Positions 1 through 9,407 of a DNA stretch of 64,000 nucleotides are shown here, piece by piece. Below the pieces are notes generated by a model. That model had not been told where the DNA came from. It was given only the letters and a program-made list of their open reading frames with translations, and ran no database searches. Both the position numbers and the translations under genes were made by a program. This DNA comes from Urophycis tenuis (lineage: Eukaryota > Chordata > Actinopteri > Gadiformes > Phycidae), in NCBI GenBank assembly GCA_036785325.1, contig JAXIVH010000142.1:248001-312000 (forward strand), written 5' to 3'. Every line of letters begins with the position of its first letter. Within the stretch, counting starts at the first letter, position 1.

Positions 1-120
1 ACTTATAGCATATAATAATATTCTATTACTGTTAAGCCAACTATGAATAATAAAACAGGCCAAAACATGTGTCCTTTATCATAGCTACACGTGTTACAAA
101 AAAAACGCGTGAATTGAAAA
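1..120. repeat. Left-truncated inter-module tail
   Basis: This matches the final ~115 bp of the tail that follows every AC microsatellite in the module array (for example 1,841-1,955). The window therefore opens inside an array, and at least one more module probably lies to the left. The strand is AT-rich and has no supported gene. Confidence 0.85.
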
Positions 121-952
121 GTTGAAGGTATGTTTTTAGCTGCTGGGTAGACTTCAGTCAACCTGACGCAGTTTTGTCTGTGAGCAACCAAATTGCTCGG
201 GGATGGGCTCATTTTAAGCGGGGAAATCTAAGGTTCCCAACGGCGTATGGCAAGACTATATTGAGTCATGGGTCGTTGAAATACTAAGCTAATTAATTTC
301 TGTTCTTTATTGAAAGATTGATCTTAATTGAAACGTTGAAGGTATGTTTTTAGCTGCTGGGTAGACTTCAGTCAACCTGACGCAGTTTTGTCTGTGAGCA
401 AGCAGACTGCTCGCGGATGGGCTCATTTTAAGCGGGAAAATCTAAGCTTTCCAACGGCGTATGGCAAGACTATATTGACTCATTGGTCGTTGAAATACTA
501 AGCTAATTAATTTGTGATCTGTAAGGAAAGATTGATGTTAATTGAAACGTTGAAGGTATGTTTTTAGCTGCTGGGTAGACTTCAGTCAACCTGACACAGT
601 TTTGTCTCTGAGCAACCAAATTGCTTGAGGATGGGCTCATTATAAGCGGGGAAATCTAAGCTTTCTAACGGCGTATGGCAAGACTATATTCACTAAAGGG
701 TCGTTGAAATACTAAGCTAATTAATTTGTGTTCTGTAAGGAAAGATTGATGTTAATTGAAACGTTGAAGGTATGTCTTTAGCTGCTGTGTAGACTTCAGT
801 CAACCTGACGCAGATTTGTCTGTGAGCAACCAAATTGCTCGGAGATGGGCTCATTTTAAACGGGGAAATCTAAGCTTCCCAACGACGTATGGCATGACTA
901 TATTTGCCCATGGGTCGTCGAAATAATAAGCTGATTCATGTGTGTTCTGTTG
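121..952 (+). repeat. 214-bp satellite array A, 4 units
   Basis: The GGTATG landmark recurs at 127, 341, 555 and 769, an exact 214-bp period. Each unit holds a donor-like GAAGGTATGTTTTTAG, the segment GCTGCTGGGTAGACTTCA, an AAGCTTTCCAACGGCGTATG block and an ACTAAGCTAATTAATTT block. The first unit follows AATTGAAAAGTTG and has AAGGTTCCCAACGG. The last unit has GTATGTCTTTAGCTGCTGTG and ends GTCGTCGAAATAATAAGC. These first and last forms recur in most other arrays. Confidence 0.95.
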
Positions 953-1137
953 GCTGTGGAAAGAAAATAGCACACAAGTCATACCAAGTCACCTTTATTT
1001 TTCAGTGATAAACATTAATAAATAAACAGTATGGACATTGTATAAACAGTTGTATAAAAAGTGTAAACGGTATGAACAGTGTTCTTATAAAAGATATCAA
1101 TATCAATACTGATCACGTGTGTATTTTATATTTCCAG
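953..1137 (+). other. Conserved spacer before the exon module, with splice acceptor
   Basis: This ~185-bp AT-rich segment precedes all 14 modules. It contains AATAAATAAACAGTATGGAC, several TGTATAAA-like repeats, a GATATCAATATCAATA near-palindrome, and a 3' end TTTTATATTTCCAG that reads as a pyrimidine-rich splice acceptor. It is included in the coordinates of the later arrays. Acceptor function is inferred from the motif and from the phase-matched donor at the other end of the module. Confidence 0.6.
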
Positions 1138-1641
1138 GTTATTTGTTGATGAGCCAGAGCCTGTGACTCCCACCAACCGGCCCGTTCAGCCCACTGCGTT
1201 GTCGTCCTCCACCCGGCCGAAGCCTCCTGCGCCCACCCGCCTCCAGCCGAGGCCTCCTGCTGCGTCAGCCTGTGGCCCGCCCGCCCCCTGTGTCGGCAGC
1301 ACCCATACCGCTGGTCCTCCCCGCACAGCCACAGGCCCCCTCCGTCCTGCTTCGTGGGCCATCCTGCAGCTGTCTCTGCAGTCATCGTGTGTCAAAACCA
1401 TTCAAACTTGTATATGGTAACATTTCAAAATGACACCAGCATAAATGAGGACCTTGCAATAGGTTGTGTGTTACAGGACCCCCCTGGCATACAGCTGTAT
1501 GTCTCTGTGAAGGTGGTTGTGAAGAACTGCATCCGGCTGAACAAGTACAAGTGCCGGCGAGGCAGCAACTCTCTCGAGGGGTTGCACGCCCACCTGGTTA
1601 ACGCCGTCCCTTCACAGCGATGTGGGATCATGCCGTTCCAA
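1138..1641 (+). CDS. 504-bp exon module, copy 1 (open), uncharacterised protein segment
   Basis: The module lies between an acceptor (TTTCCAG) and a consensus donor (CAA/GTAAGTG) and is exactly 168 codons long. In phase 0 it has TGA TGA at codons 4-5 and is then open to the donor, ending GIMPFQ. The first ATG in that frame is at 1,414 (MVTFQND). A second frame, shifted by one base, encodes a proline-rich 92-codon stretch starting LFVDEPEPVTP and ending at TGG TAA. The phase-0 frame has a KCRRGSNSLEGLHAHL block. From memory this resembles a Cys/Arg-Gly...SLE..H.HL block in uncharacterised transposase-like fish proteins; this is not verified. The donor phase matches the terminal exon at 5,694, so this looks like a duplicated internal exon. 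No promoter lies close by, and transcription is unknown. Confidence 0.5.
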
Positions 1642-1651
1642 GTAAGTGATT

Positions 1652-1710
<59 letters not shown>

Positions 1711-1950
1711 GCGCATATATACACACACACACACACTTATATATACACACACATATATATATATACTTAAACATAGCTGACCCTTTTTTTCCCCCTTCTC
1801 GGGGATTATGCTCCCAGTTTTGATCTCGGACGTCTGGTCACTTATAGCATATAATAATATTCTATTACTGTTAAGCCAACTATGAATAATAAAACAGGCC
1901 AAAACATGTGTCCTTTATCATAGCTACACGTATTACAAAAAAAACGCGTG
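1642..1950. repeat. Microsatellite and tail after module 1
   Basis: After the donor come about 27 AC dinucleotides, a CGCGCG patch, and mixed ACAC/ATAT runs to about 1,765. A ~190-bp tail follows (from ACTTAAACATAGCTGACC to CACGTATTACAAAAAAAACG). The alternating purine-pyrimidine runs are long enough to favour slippage and non-B DNA. Confidence 0.9.
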
Positions 1951-2975
1951 AATTGAAAAGTTGAAGGTATGTTTTTAGCTGCTGGGTAGACTTCATTCAA
2001 CCTGACGCAGTTTAGTCTGTGAGCAACCAAATTGCTCGCGGATGGGCTCATTTAAGCGGGGAAATCTAAGGTTCCCAACGGCGTATGGCAAGACTATATT
2101 GAGTCATGGGTCGTTGAAATACTAAGCTAATTAATTTCTGTTCTTTATTGAAAGATTGATCTTAATTGAAACGTTGAAGGTATGTTTTTAGCTGCTGGGT
2201 AGACTTCAGTCAACCTGACGCAGTTTTGTCTGTGAGCAACCAGACTGCTCGCGGATGGAATCATTTTAAGCAGGGAAATCTAAGCTTTCCAACGGCGTAT
2301 GGCAAGAGTATATTGACTCATGGGTCGTTGAAATACTAAGCTAATTAATTTGTGTTCTGTAAGGAAAGATTGATGTTAATTGAAACGTTGAAGGTATGTT
2401 TTTAGCTGCTGGGTAGACTTTAGTCAACCTGACGCAGTTTAGTCTGTGATCAACCAGACTGCTCGCGGATGGGCTCATTTTAAGCGGGGAAATCTAAGCT
2501 TTCCAACGGCGTATGGCAAGACTATATTCACTAAAGGGTCGTTGAAATACTAAGCTAATTAATTTGTGTTCTGTAAGGAAAGATTGATGTTAATTGAAAC
2601 GTTGAAGGTATGTCTTTAGCTGCTGTGTAGACTTCAGTCAACCTGACGCAGATTTGTCTGTGAGCAACCAAATTGCTGGGAGATGGGCTCATTTTAAACG
2701 GGGAAATCTAAGCTTTCCAACGACGTATGGCATGACTATATTTGCCCATGGGTCGTCGAAATAATAAGCTGATTCATGTGTGTTCTGTTGGCTGTGGAAA
2801 GAAAATAGCACACAAGTCATACCAAGTCACCTTTATTTTTCAGTGATAAACATTAATAAATAAACAGTATGGACATTGTATAAACAGTTGTATAAAAAGT
2901 CTAAACGGTATGAACAGTGTTCTTATAAAAGATATCAATATCAATACTGATCACGTGTGTATTTTATATTTCCAG
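1951..2975 (+). repeat. 214-bp array B, 4 units, plus spacer
   Basis: Landmarks are at 1,966, 2,179, 2,393 and 2,607. The first unit is 213 bp because one T is missing before AAGCGGGG. The last unit is the terminal type, followed by the conserved spacer and acceptor. Confidence 0.95.
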
Positions 2976-3479
2976 GTTATTTGTTGATGAGCCAGAGCCT
3001 GTGACTCCCACCAACCGGCCCGTTCAGCCCACTGCGTTGTCGTCCTCCACCCGGCCGAAGCCTCCTGCGCCCACCCGCCTCCAGCCGAGGCCTCCTGCTG
3101 CATCAGCCTGTGGCCCGCCCGCCCCCTGTGTCGGCAGCACCCATACCGCTGGTCCTCCCCGCACAGCCACAGGCCCCCTCCGTCCTGCTTCGTGGGCCAT
3201 CCTGCAGCTGTCTCTGCAGTCATCGTGTGTCAAAACCATTCAAACTTGTATATGGTAACATTTCAAAATGACACCAGCATAAATGAGGACCTTGCAATAG
3301 GTTGTGTGTTACAGGACCCCCCTGGCATACAGCTGTATGTCTCTGTGAAGGTGGTTGTGAAGAACTGCATCCGGCTGAACAAGTACAAGTGCCGGCGAGG
3401 CAGCAACTCTCTCGAGGGGTTGCACACCCACCTGGTTAACGCCATCCCTTCACAGCGATATGGGATCATGCCGTTCCAA
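2976..3479 (+). CDS. 504-bp exon module, copy 2 (open)
   Basis: This copy is open to the CAA/GTAAGTG donor. It differs from copy 1 mainly by GCG to GCA in the proline-rich frame (silent there), His-Ala to His-Thr (GLHTHL), Val to Ile (VNAI) and Cys to Tyr (SQRYG) near the end. No frame-disrupting change is seen. Confidence 0.5.
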
Positions 3480-3489
3480 GTAAGTGATT

Positions 3490-3554
<65 letters not shown>

Positions 3555-3797
3555 GCAGGCGCATATATACACACACACACACGCATATATACACACACAT
3601 ATATATATATATACTTAAACATAGCTGACCCTTTTTTTCCCCCTTCTCGGGCATTATGCTCCCAGTTTTGATCTCGGACGTCTGGTCACTTGTAGCATAT
3701 AATAATATTCTATTACTGTTAAGCCAACTATGAATAATAAAACAGGCCAAAACATGTGTCCTTTATCATAGCTACACGTATTACAAAAAAAACGTGT
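3480..3797. repeat. Microsatellite and tail after module 2
   Basis: The AC run (~29 repeats) is one of the longest here. It is followed by GCGCAGGCGC and ATATATAC/ACAC blocks to ~3,614, then the usual tail, with GGGCATTATG in place of GGGGATTATG. Confidence 0.9.
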
Positions 3798-5037
3798 GAA
3801 TTGAAACGTTGAAGGTATGTTTTTAGCTGCTGGGTAGACTTCAGTCAACCTGACGCAGTTTTGTCTGTGAGCAACCAAATTGCTCGCGGATGGGCTCATT
3901 TTAAGCGGGGGAATCTAAGCTTTCTAACGGCGTATTGCAAGACTATATTGATTCATGGGTCGTTGAAATACTAAGCTAATTAATTTGTGTTCAGTTAGGA
4001 AAGATTGATGTTAATTGAAACGTTGATGGTATGTTTTTAGCTGCTGGGTAGACTTCAGTCAACCTGACGCAGTTTTGTCTGTGAGCAACCAAATTGGTCG
4101 GGGATGGGCTCATTGTAAGCGGGGGAATCTAAGCTTTCTAACGGCGTATTGCAAGACTATATTGACTCATGGGTCGTTGAAATACTAAGCTAATTAATTT
4201 GTGTTCTGTAAGGAAAGATTGATCTTAATTGAAACGTTGAAGGTATGTTTTTAGCTGCTGGGTAGACTTCAGGCAACCTGACGCAGTTTAGTCTGTGATC
4301 AACCAGACTGCTCGCGGATGGGCTCATATTAAGCGGGGAAATCTAAGCTTTCCAACGGCGTATGGCAAGACTATATTGACTCATGGGTCGTTGAAATACT
4401 AAGCTAATTAATTTCTGTTCTTTATTGAGAGATTGATCTTAATTGAAACGTTGAAGGTATGTTTTTAGCTGCTGGGTAGACTTCAGTCAACCTGACGCAG
4501 TTTAGTCTGTGAGCAACCAGACTGCTCGTGGATGGGCTCATTTTAAGCAGGGAAATCTAAGCTTTCCAACAGCGTATGGCAAGACTATATTGACTCATGG
4601 GTCGTTGAAATACTAAGCTAATTAATTTGTGTTCTATAAGGAAAGATTGATGTTAATTGAAACGTTGAAGGTATGTTTTTAGCTGCTGGGTAGACTTCAG
4701 TCAACCTGACGCAGTTTTGTCTGTGAGCAACCAAATTGGTCAGGGATGAGCTCATTTTAAGCGGGGAAATCTAAGCTTTCCAACGGCGTATGGCATGACT
4801 ATATTTGCCCACGGGTCGTCGAAATAATAAGCTGATTCATGTGTGTTCTGTTGGCTGTGGAAAGAAAATAGCACACAAGTCCTACCAAGTCAACTTTATT
4901 GTCAGTGATAAACATTAATAAATAAACAGTATGGACATTGTATAAACAGTTGTATAAAAAGTGTAAACAGTATGAACAGTGTTCTTATAAAAGATATCAA
5001 TATCAATACTGATCACGTGTGTATTTTATATTTCCAG
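3798..5037 (+). repeat. 214-bp array C, 5 units, plus spacer
   Basis: Landmarks are at 3,813, 4,028, 4,242, 4,456 and 4,670, with one 215-bp step. These units are more divergent than in other arrays: the terminal unit keeps GTATGTTTTTAGCTGCTGGG instead of the usual terminal variant, and the spacer has TCCTACCAAGTCAAC. This suggests the array next to the terminal exon escapes recent homogenisation. Confidence 0.92.
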
Positions 5038-5541
5038 ATTATTTGTTGATGAGCCAGAGCCTGTGACTCCCACCAATCGGCCCGTTCAGCCCACTGCGTT
5101 GTCGTCCTCCACCTGGCCGAAGCCTCCTGCGCCCACCCGCCTCCAGCCGAGGCCTCCTGCTGCGTCAGCCTGTGGCCCGCCCGCCCCCTGTGTCGGCAGC
5201 ACCCATACCGCTGGTCCTCCCCGCACAGCCACAGGCCCCCTCCGTCCTGCTTCGTGGGCCATCCTGCAGCTGTCTCTGCAGTCATCGTGTGTCAAAACCA
5301 TTCAAACTTGTATATGGTAACATTTCAAAATGACACCAGCATAAATGAGGACCTTGCAATAGGTTGTGTGTTACAGGACCCCCCTGGCATACAGCTGTAT
5401 GTCTCTGTGAAGGTGGTTGTGAAGAACGGCATCCGGCTGAACAAGTACAAGTGCCGGCGAGGCAGCAACTCTCTCGAAGGGTTGCACGCCCACTTGGTTA
5501 ACGCCGTCCCTTCACAGCGATGTGGGATCATGCCGTTCCAA
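5038..5541 (+). CDS. 504-bp exon module, copy 3, directly upstream of the terminal exon
   Basis: This is the only module followed by a terminal exon rather than a satellite tail. The acceptor is CCAG/A instead of CCAG/G. It is open in phase 0 to CAA/GTAAGTG at 5,541. Starting at the in-frame ATG at 5,314 it contributes 76 codons, and with 5,694-6,221 gives a 251-residue product. Differences from copy 1 include Cys to Gly (KNGIRL) in the conserved block, Arg to Trp in the proline-rich frame, and several silent changes. If one copy of this gene is still functional, this is the best candidate, but the loss of the Cys may matter. The start codon is my choice; a longer protein would need an upstream exon and an acceptor that bypasses the TGA pair. 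Confidence 0.5.
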
Positions 5542-5693
5542 GTAAGTGATTAAAACACACACACACACGCATAAATATATATAAAGCTTTATTGCAGACC
5601 CATGTTCATACGGTATAATTTAAAAAGAAAAGCTTCAGCCGTCACCTGTAAGCATTGTACACAATGACAGTCAAATGGAAATGTGTGTTTCAG
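5542..5693 (+). other. 152-bp intron between module 3 and the terminal exon
   Basis: It starts GTAAGTGATT and ends TGTGTGTTTCAG, both good matches to vertebrate splice signals, and joins two phase-0 exons. The AC run is short here (about 6 repeats). The rest is unrelated to the usual tail, so this is probably the original intron, before satellite expansion. Confidence 0.65.
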
Positions 5694-6221
5694 GTATACT
5701 TGGTGTCCTTTGCCGTGCAGTGGAACCACCGCATGGCATCGCTCCGTGTCGCCGGTGGTCACGGCCGGCGGACGTCTTGCTTGGACCCGCGGCAGATCCA
5801 GCGCGTCAACCAGCAGGCCGAGGCAAGGAGGCCTCCTGCTGCGTCAGCCTGTGGCCGGCCCCCCACGTCGGCAGCACCCATACTGCTGCTGATACTGCCC
5901 GCACAGCCACAGGCCCCCTCCGTCCTGTTTCGTGGCCCATCCTGCAGCCAGAGCTTTGTCCCTCCTGCACCAACAGTGAAGGCGTTCATGCCCAACAAGT
6001 CCTCGCGGCCTTGTGGGGCTTGCCACCTGCCAAACTGTGGTGGACGGCGAAAGAGGTACACCCCTTCCAAGGACAAAGTGGCTGGAAGCCCACAGAAGAT
6101 ATTTTCCTTCTGCCCATCCACGAGGAAGTCCACTACCCCTGGCTTCGACAATGTTGTCTATGACAACTTTGAACACTTTAAGAGTGTCGTGGATGCAGAG
6201 TTGGAAAGGAGGACTTTGTAA
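5694..6221 (+). CDS. Terminal exon of the module gene, Cys-rich basic C-terminus
   Basis: This exon gives 175 codons and TAA. It opens VYLVSFAVQWNHRMASL, continuing the GIMPFQ end of the module in phase. Then come a basic segment (CLDPRQIQRVNQQAE), a proline/alanine-rich linker, a possible zinc-knuckle (CGACHLPNCGG, C-X2-C-X4-C) with KRYTPSKDK, a later FSFCPSTRKSTTPGF, and an acidic/aromatic end (VVYDNFEHFKSVVDAELERR). No signal peptide or membrane segment is evident. The block SLE..H.HL...W(N) spanning the splice recalls, from memory, transposase-like proteins of unknown function in fish. I do not assign an activity. The linker DNA from about 5,827 is homologous to the proline-rich part of the upstream module but read in a shifted frame after indels, so one was copied from the other. 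It occurs once in the window against 14 modules. Confidence 0.6.
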   Translation, partial: VYLVSFAVQWNHRMASLRVAGGHGRRTSCLDPRQIQRVNQQAEARRPPAASACGRPPTSAAPILLLILPAQPQAPSVLFRGPSCSQSFVPPAPTVKAFMPNKSSRPCGACHLPNCGGRRKRYTPSKDKVAGSPQKIFSFCPSTRKSTTPGFDNVVYDNFEHFKSVVDAELERRTL

Positions 6222-6454
6222 ATACCGGACTTTGTAAATAACTGTAAATATGTGTGTGTGTGTGTGTGTGTGTTTGTCTTTTTCTTTGTGTGTGTTTTAA
6301 AGTGCTTCAGCAAGCGGCTATTTATATAGTTCAAAATAATGCACTTTACAGTTTTACTTGAAGTCATTTTGTTTGTTTTTTATATTGCTGTTGAAATGCA
6401 CAATGTTTTTAACCTTAATCAGTTCAACACAATCAGTTTCCCTTGTTCGTGTTC
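6222..6454 (+). other. 3' flank of the terminal exon
   Basis: Contains a short duplication at the stop (CGGACTTTGTAAATA), a (GT)n run at about 6,250-6,273 and T-rich sequence. No AATAAA was found before the retrotransposon begins, so the native polyadenylation site may have been displaced or may use a variant signal. Confidence 0.4.
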
Positions 6455-6619
6455 AGATAATCTGGATCCTGTTCTCCAGAGCCCTGACTTTGAACAGCCC
6501 TTCACCGTCCAGACTGACGCATCTGGTGTTGGTCTTGGGGCAGTACTGCTCCAAGGAGAGGGGGACGACATGAAGCCTGTGGCTTACATAAGTCGCAAGT
6601 TGTTCCCCAGAGAGACCAG
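6455..6619 (+). pseudogene. Ty3/gypsy RNase H fragment, 5' part
   Basis: The frame reads DPVLQSPDFEQPF then TDASGVGLGAVLLQ, the start of the gypsy-type RNase H domain with its first catalytic Asp, and PVAYISRKLFPRETR. Nothing of the upstream reverse transcriptase is present, so the element is 5'-truncated. The frame is broken at 6,619 by the Harbinger insertion and resumes at 8,399. Confidence 0.88.
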
Positions 6620-7083
6620 GGGCCTCATGTACGAACGTTGCGTACGCACAAAAAAATGGTGTACGTTCATTCTCACGGCAAAGTGCAGATGTATCAAGAC
6701 TGAAATGGCCGTATAAATTTGCGTGCCTCACGTCAACTCTTGAGCCGGCGTACGCACATTTCTACAGCAGTTGACCCTTTGGCGACACTTAGAGGTGATC
6801 AAAGCATCATGTTTAATTTGTCAGAGCAATTAAATTCTTATTACATGGCAGACAACCGCTACGCAGTAGATGGACATAAGAGATAAGAAATAAAAATATT
6901 TAAATGCTGGGAAACTGTCATAATAAAGGAATGTGTAAAATAGTAGTTGATTGAGTGAAGTGCACATTCGAGACACGTGAACAATTAACACCGATGAACA
7001 ATCAACACCGACAAGTCTGCAATAACATGACTGGGTATAAAAGCACACCCAAAAATTCCGTCAACAATTAGAGGACATTGCGA

Positions 7084-7865
7084 ATGGCGCAATTTGCAGC
7101 GAGAGCCGGTTTTCCTAATATAATCGGAGCTGTCGACTGCACTCACATTGCCATAAAAGCGCCATCACATGACGAATTTGTATATGTGAACAGGAAACAT
7201 TTCCATTCAATAAATGTCGGCTACAAATTATATGTGATGCGCAAATGTTATTAACCAACATTGTGGCGAGGTGGCCTGGTTCAACGCACGACTCATATAT
7301 TCTGAGTAACAGCATAGTTGGGAACAGACTGCAGGCTGGCATTGTGCGCGATGGGTGGCTTCTTGGTGAGTAATTGTATTCTTTTAATTGTCCTAATATT
7401 AATCCCCGTGATGCGCATTGAGTGTACGTCCCCAAATACTATCCTGTCTTCACAGCATCATTACTTGTTTGTGTGATTGATTCGCTGGTTAAGCAACAGC
7501 TTCGGATCTTTCGTACAAGCCCCTGTCTCTGTGTGCAAAGTTTTTTGTTAATAAACCCGTGCGAAAAGTGTGAAATGTCATTATCAGCCTCACCTTTGCC
7601 CCGGCGCCCTTCGGCATTAATTTATAACAATAGTGTGTGATCCATGTAAGTGGTGTATAAAACTAAGAAATGGGAACAACAAATCCAGTTTACTTATACT
7701 GCCTGTTTTCAATTAACCCCAGGCGACCGTGGCTACCCACTGAGGACGTGACCCCTCTGACCAACCCTCAGACTGACCGAGAGCGGAGGTACAATGACCT
7801 CCATACCCGCACTCGGTCAGTCGTTGAGAGGGCAATAGGTCTCCTGAAGGGACGGTGGGCAGCAG
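7084..7865 (+). pseudogene. Harbinger DDE transposase remnant
   Basis: From the ATG at 7,084 the frame reads ARAGFPNIIGAVDCTH (GAVD holds the first catalytic Asp), IAIKAPSHDEF and VYVNRKHFHSIN. A one-base shift near 7,215 moves the frame to NIVARWPGSTHDS, carrying the second Asp region. A donor-like GTGAGT follows at about 7,370. A second exon after CCCCAG at about 7,723 reads GDRGYPL, shifts frame, then gives ERRYNDLHTRTRSVVERAIG with the region of the third acidic residue. The N-terminus is missing and the C-terminus is cut by an internal deletion at about 7,860. A TATAAAAG lies at 7,036-7,043. It is a decayed HARBI1-like transposase. Confidence 0.85.
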
Positions 7866-8104
7866 TCCTCCTTTTCACTTCCATTTTTATATCTGACAAC
7901 TTCTTTTTAAGTTCAGCGTGTGTGCGGCTCTCTGAACCCACAGCGTTGACCGCCTCACACACGCTGTCCCACTCACTCCTCTTCCGCTTGCTGTTAATCC
8001 CGGAGGACAAACTGCCAAATAAAACCACCCTCCGAGCCTCCACCTCAGTCAGGAGAGTCTCCAGTTCGCACTCGGTAAATTTTCGCTTTTTAGATGTGCT
8101 CGCT
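7860..8104 (-). pseudogene. Harbinger Myb/SANT-like DNA-binding protein remnant
   Basis: On the reverse strand, KKRKFTECELETLLTEVEARR is followed by SKRKRSEWDSVCEAVNAVGS and KKKLSDIKMEVKRRTAAHR, the trihelix/Myb-SANT pattern of the accessory protein that Harbinger elements encode beside the transposase. No initiator ATG survives; the upstream codons run into a TAG. The 3' part is missing because the internal deletion joins it directly to the transposase, tail to tail. Confidence 0.75.
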
Positions 8105-8398
8105 TTATAGATGTGCTTCTCTTTCTATGATCGTACAGAGGGGAATCCCTGATGCAGGGCTCATCTAAATATGATTAACATAATTGAATAGGGGCGTGGA
8201 CAGGGACAAGTCGGATACTCGTGCACGTGCGCTCAATTCCACGTTGATTTGGTATGTACAAAGGAAATGTGCTTGGGTTCATGCGTACGCTCAGATTGAT
8301 ACATCTGAATTTTTTTGTGCGTGCGGCGGTTTCTGGCTTTGTGCGTACGCCATGTTTCAGTCGAAAATCCACGCAATTGTTAGTACATGAGGCCCCAG

Positions 8399-8687
8399 GT
8401 ATGCGGCAGTTGAGTTGGAGTGCCTAGCTGTCAAGTGGGCACTCGACACCCTAAAATACTACCTGCTGGGTAGAGACTTCACCCTAGAGACTGACCACCG
8501 CGCCTTGCAGTGGCTAGAGCGCATGAAGGACTCAAACGCCCGCATCACCCGCTGGTTCTTGGCACTGCAGCCATACCGGTTCACAGTGCAGTACCGAGCG
8601 GGCAAGCAGAATACGGTGGCGGACTTTTTGTCTCGACACCCTGTTGGGTTCCCTCCTCCAGAGGAGGAGGGAAATGTGAGAAAGTGA
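8399..8687 (+). pseudogene. Ty3/gypsy RNase H fragment, 3' part
   Basis: Continues the frame interrupted at 6,619: AAVELECLAVKWALD (second acidic residue), YYLLGRDFTLETDHRALQW (third), then a basic/aromatic segment and AGKQNTVADFLSRHPVG, the usual end of the gypsy RNase H domain. The frame ends at TGA 8,685-8,687, just inside the LTR. An integrase domain is absent, so the internal region is deleted between RNase H and the LTR. Confidence 0.88.
8660..8674 (+). other. Polypurine tract of the gypsy element
   Basis: An uninterrupted A/G run, AGAGGAGGAGGGAAA, lies immediately before the TGTGAG that starts the LTR, the position expected for the plus-strand primer. Confidence 0.75.
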
Positions 8688-9407
8688 ACACCTCCCTTCT
8701 CACTGGTTGTCTCACAAACACATGGACTGATTGTTTTTACTGAATGTTATTGTATTGTACTCCAGCTGCAGTAGGGGGCAATATTTTGTTCATTCAGGAC
8801 AGAGGACACATGGGATAGCCCAGGGGGGCATTGGGTGTAAACAGCTGTTTTTGTATATATTTAGATGAGGTGTAAAGTGTGTATATATATTGGGTAATAT
8901 GTTGTTTGGTGAAATGTAAATACTGTGTTTTCTTACAAGGTTTACTTTCCATTTAGGTATATTTTGTTTGTAGCCTTGCAATGGGGTGTTCACCCCTTAT
9001 TGGTATGGCCCAACTGGCCGTGATTGGTGTATGGCCTAACTGGCCTTGATTGGTCCAATTAGGACTGATTTCTTATTTAAGGGGTGCCTCATTCTGTGTG
9101 GGGGTTAACTGAGGGTAGGTGCTGGCTTGATGTGAGGCCAGTACCCGGTATGCTAGGCTATGCTAGGCTAAGCTAACCTATGCTATGCTACTTCATGCTG
9201 AGCTAAGCGGCTAAAATGGCTAGTTTTGCCATTTAGTATTATTTAGGATTTTGGATTTATGTTTGTTTTGTTATTTTGCAAGTTGTGGTGAAGACAATAA
9301 AGCCCCACTACTTTTCAACGGCATTGCCACCCCTCGTGTTTGTCCACACGGTCCAGGCCAGAGAGTCCACATCCCAATACGTGGGGTGATCAAGTCGGTC
9401 CCTCACA
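8675..9407 (+). mobile_element. Gypsy 3' LTR
   Basis: Begins TGTGAG directly after the polypurine tract and ends at CTCACA, a 6-bp inverted match, giving 733 bp. Inside are a 26-bp tandem pair (TATGGCCCAACTGGCC... at 9,004 and 9,030), each with an inverted CCAAT box (GATTGG), a TATA-like TTATTTAAGG at 9,073, a GCTA-rich short-repeat patch at about 9,148-9,200 and AATAAA at 9,296-9,301. These are the expected U3-R-U5 parts. The 3' boundary is uncertain because no 5' LTR exists here. The last 196 bp recur at 45,073-45,268. Confidence 0.65.

Larger units (their letters stand above)
6620..8395 (+). mobile_element. Harbinger (PIF/Harbinger) DNA transposon, 1,776 bp, inserted in the gypsy remnant
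   Basis: Perfect 13-bp terminal inverted repeats (GGGCCTCATGTAC at 6,620-6,632 and its complement at 8,383-8,395) are flanked by the 3-bp duplication CAG (6,617-6,619 and 8,396-8,398). Removing one CAG and the element restores the gypsy reading frame across RETR/YAAVE. The pre-insertion site is ACCAGGT. Harbinger elements of the Harbinger3_DR type are described as duplicating CWG within ACCWGGT, which this fits. Subterminal CAGATGTATCAA and GCGTACGCACAAA motifs occur near both ends in inverted orientation. The two internal genes are broken and truncated, so the element is non-autonomous. Confidence 0.9.

Noticed and set aside
121..952. CRISPR-like array
   Set aside because: The 214-bp units are contiguous satellite copies with no unique spacers, and there are no cas genes.
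1113..1385. Reverse-strand frames (90 and 71 codons) opposite the proline-rich segment
   Set aside because: Shadow frames of GC-rich DNA; the splice signals and the match to the terminal exon support the + strand.
1612..1902. Reverse-strand frames rich in VCVCVC
   Set aside because: Direct translation of the AC microsatellite.
1842..2051. 69-codon reverse-strand frame with a hydrophobic end, present in nearly every unit
   Set aside because: It spans the tail/first-satellite boundary and is conserved only as part of the repeat. The membrane-like end comes from AT-rich sequence.
8175..8390. Small opposing frames at the Harbinger right end
   Set aside because: They lie in non-coding subterminal sequence and have no similarity I can recognise.
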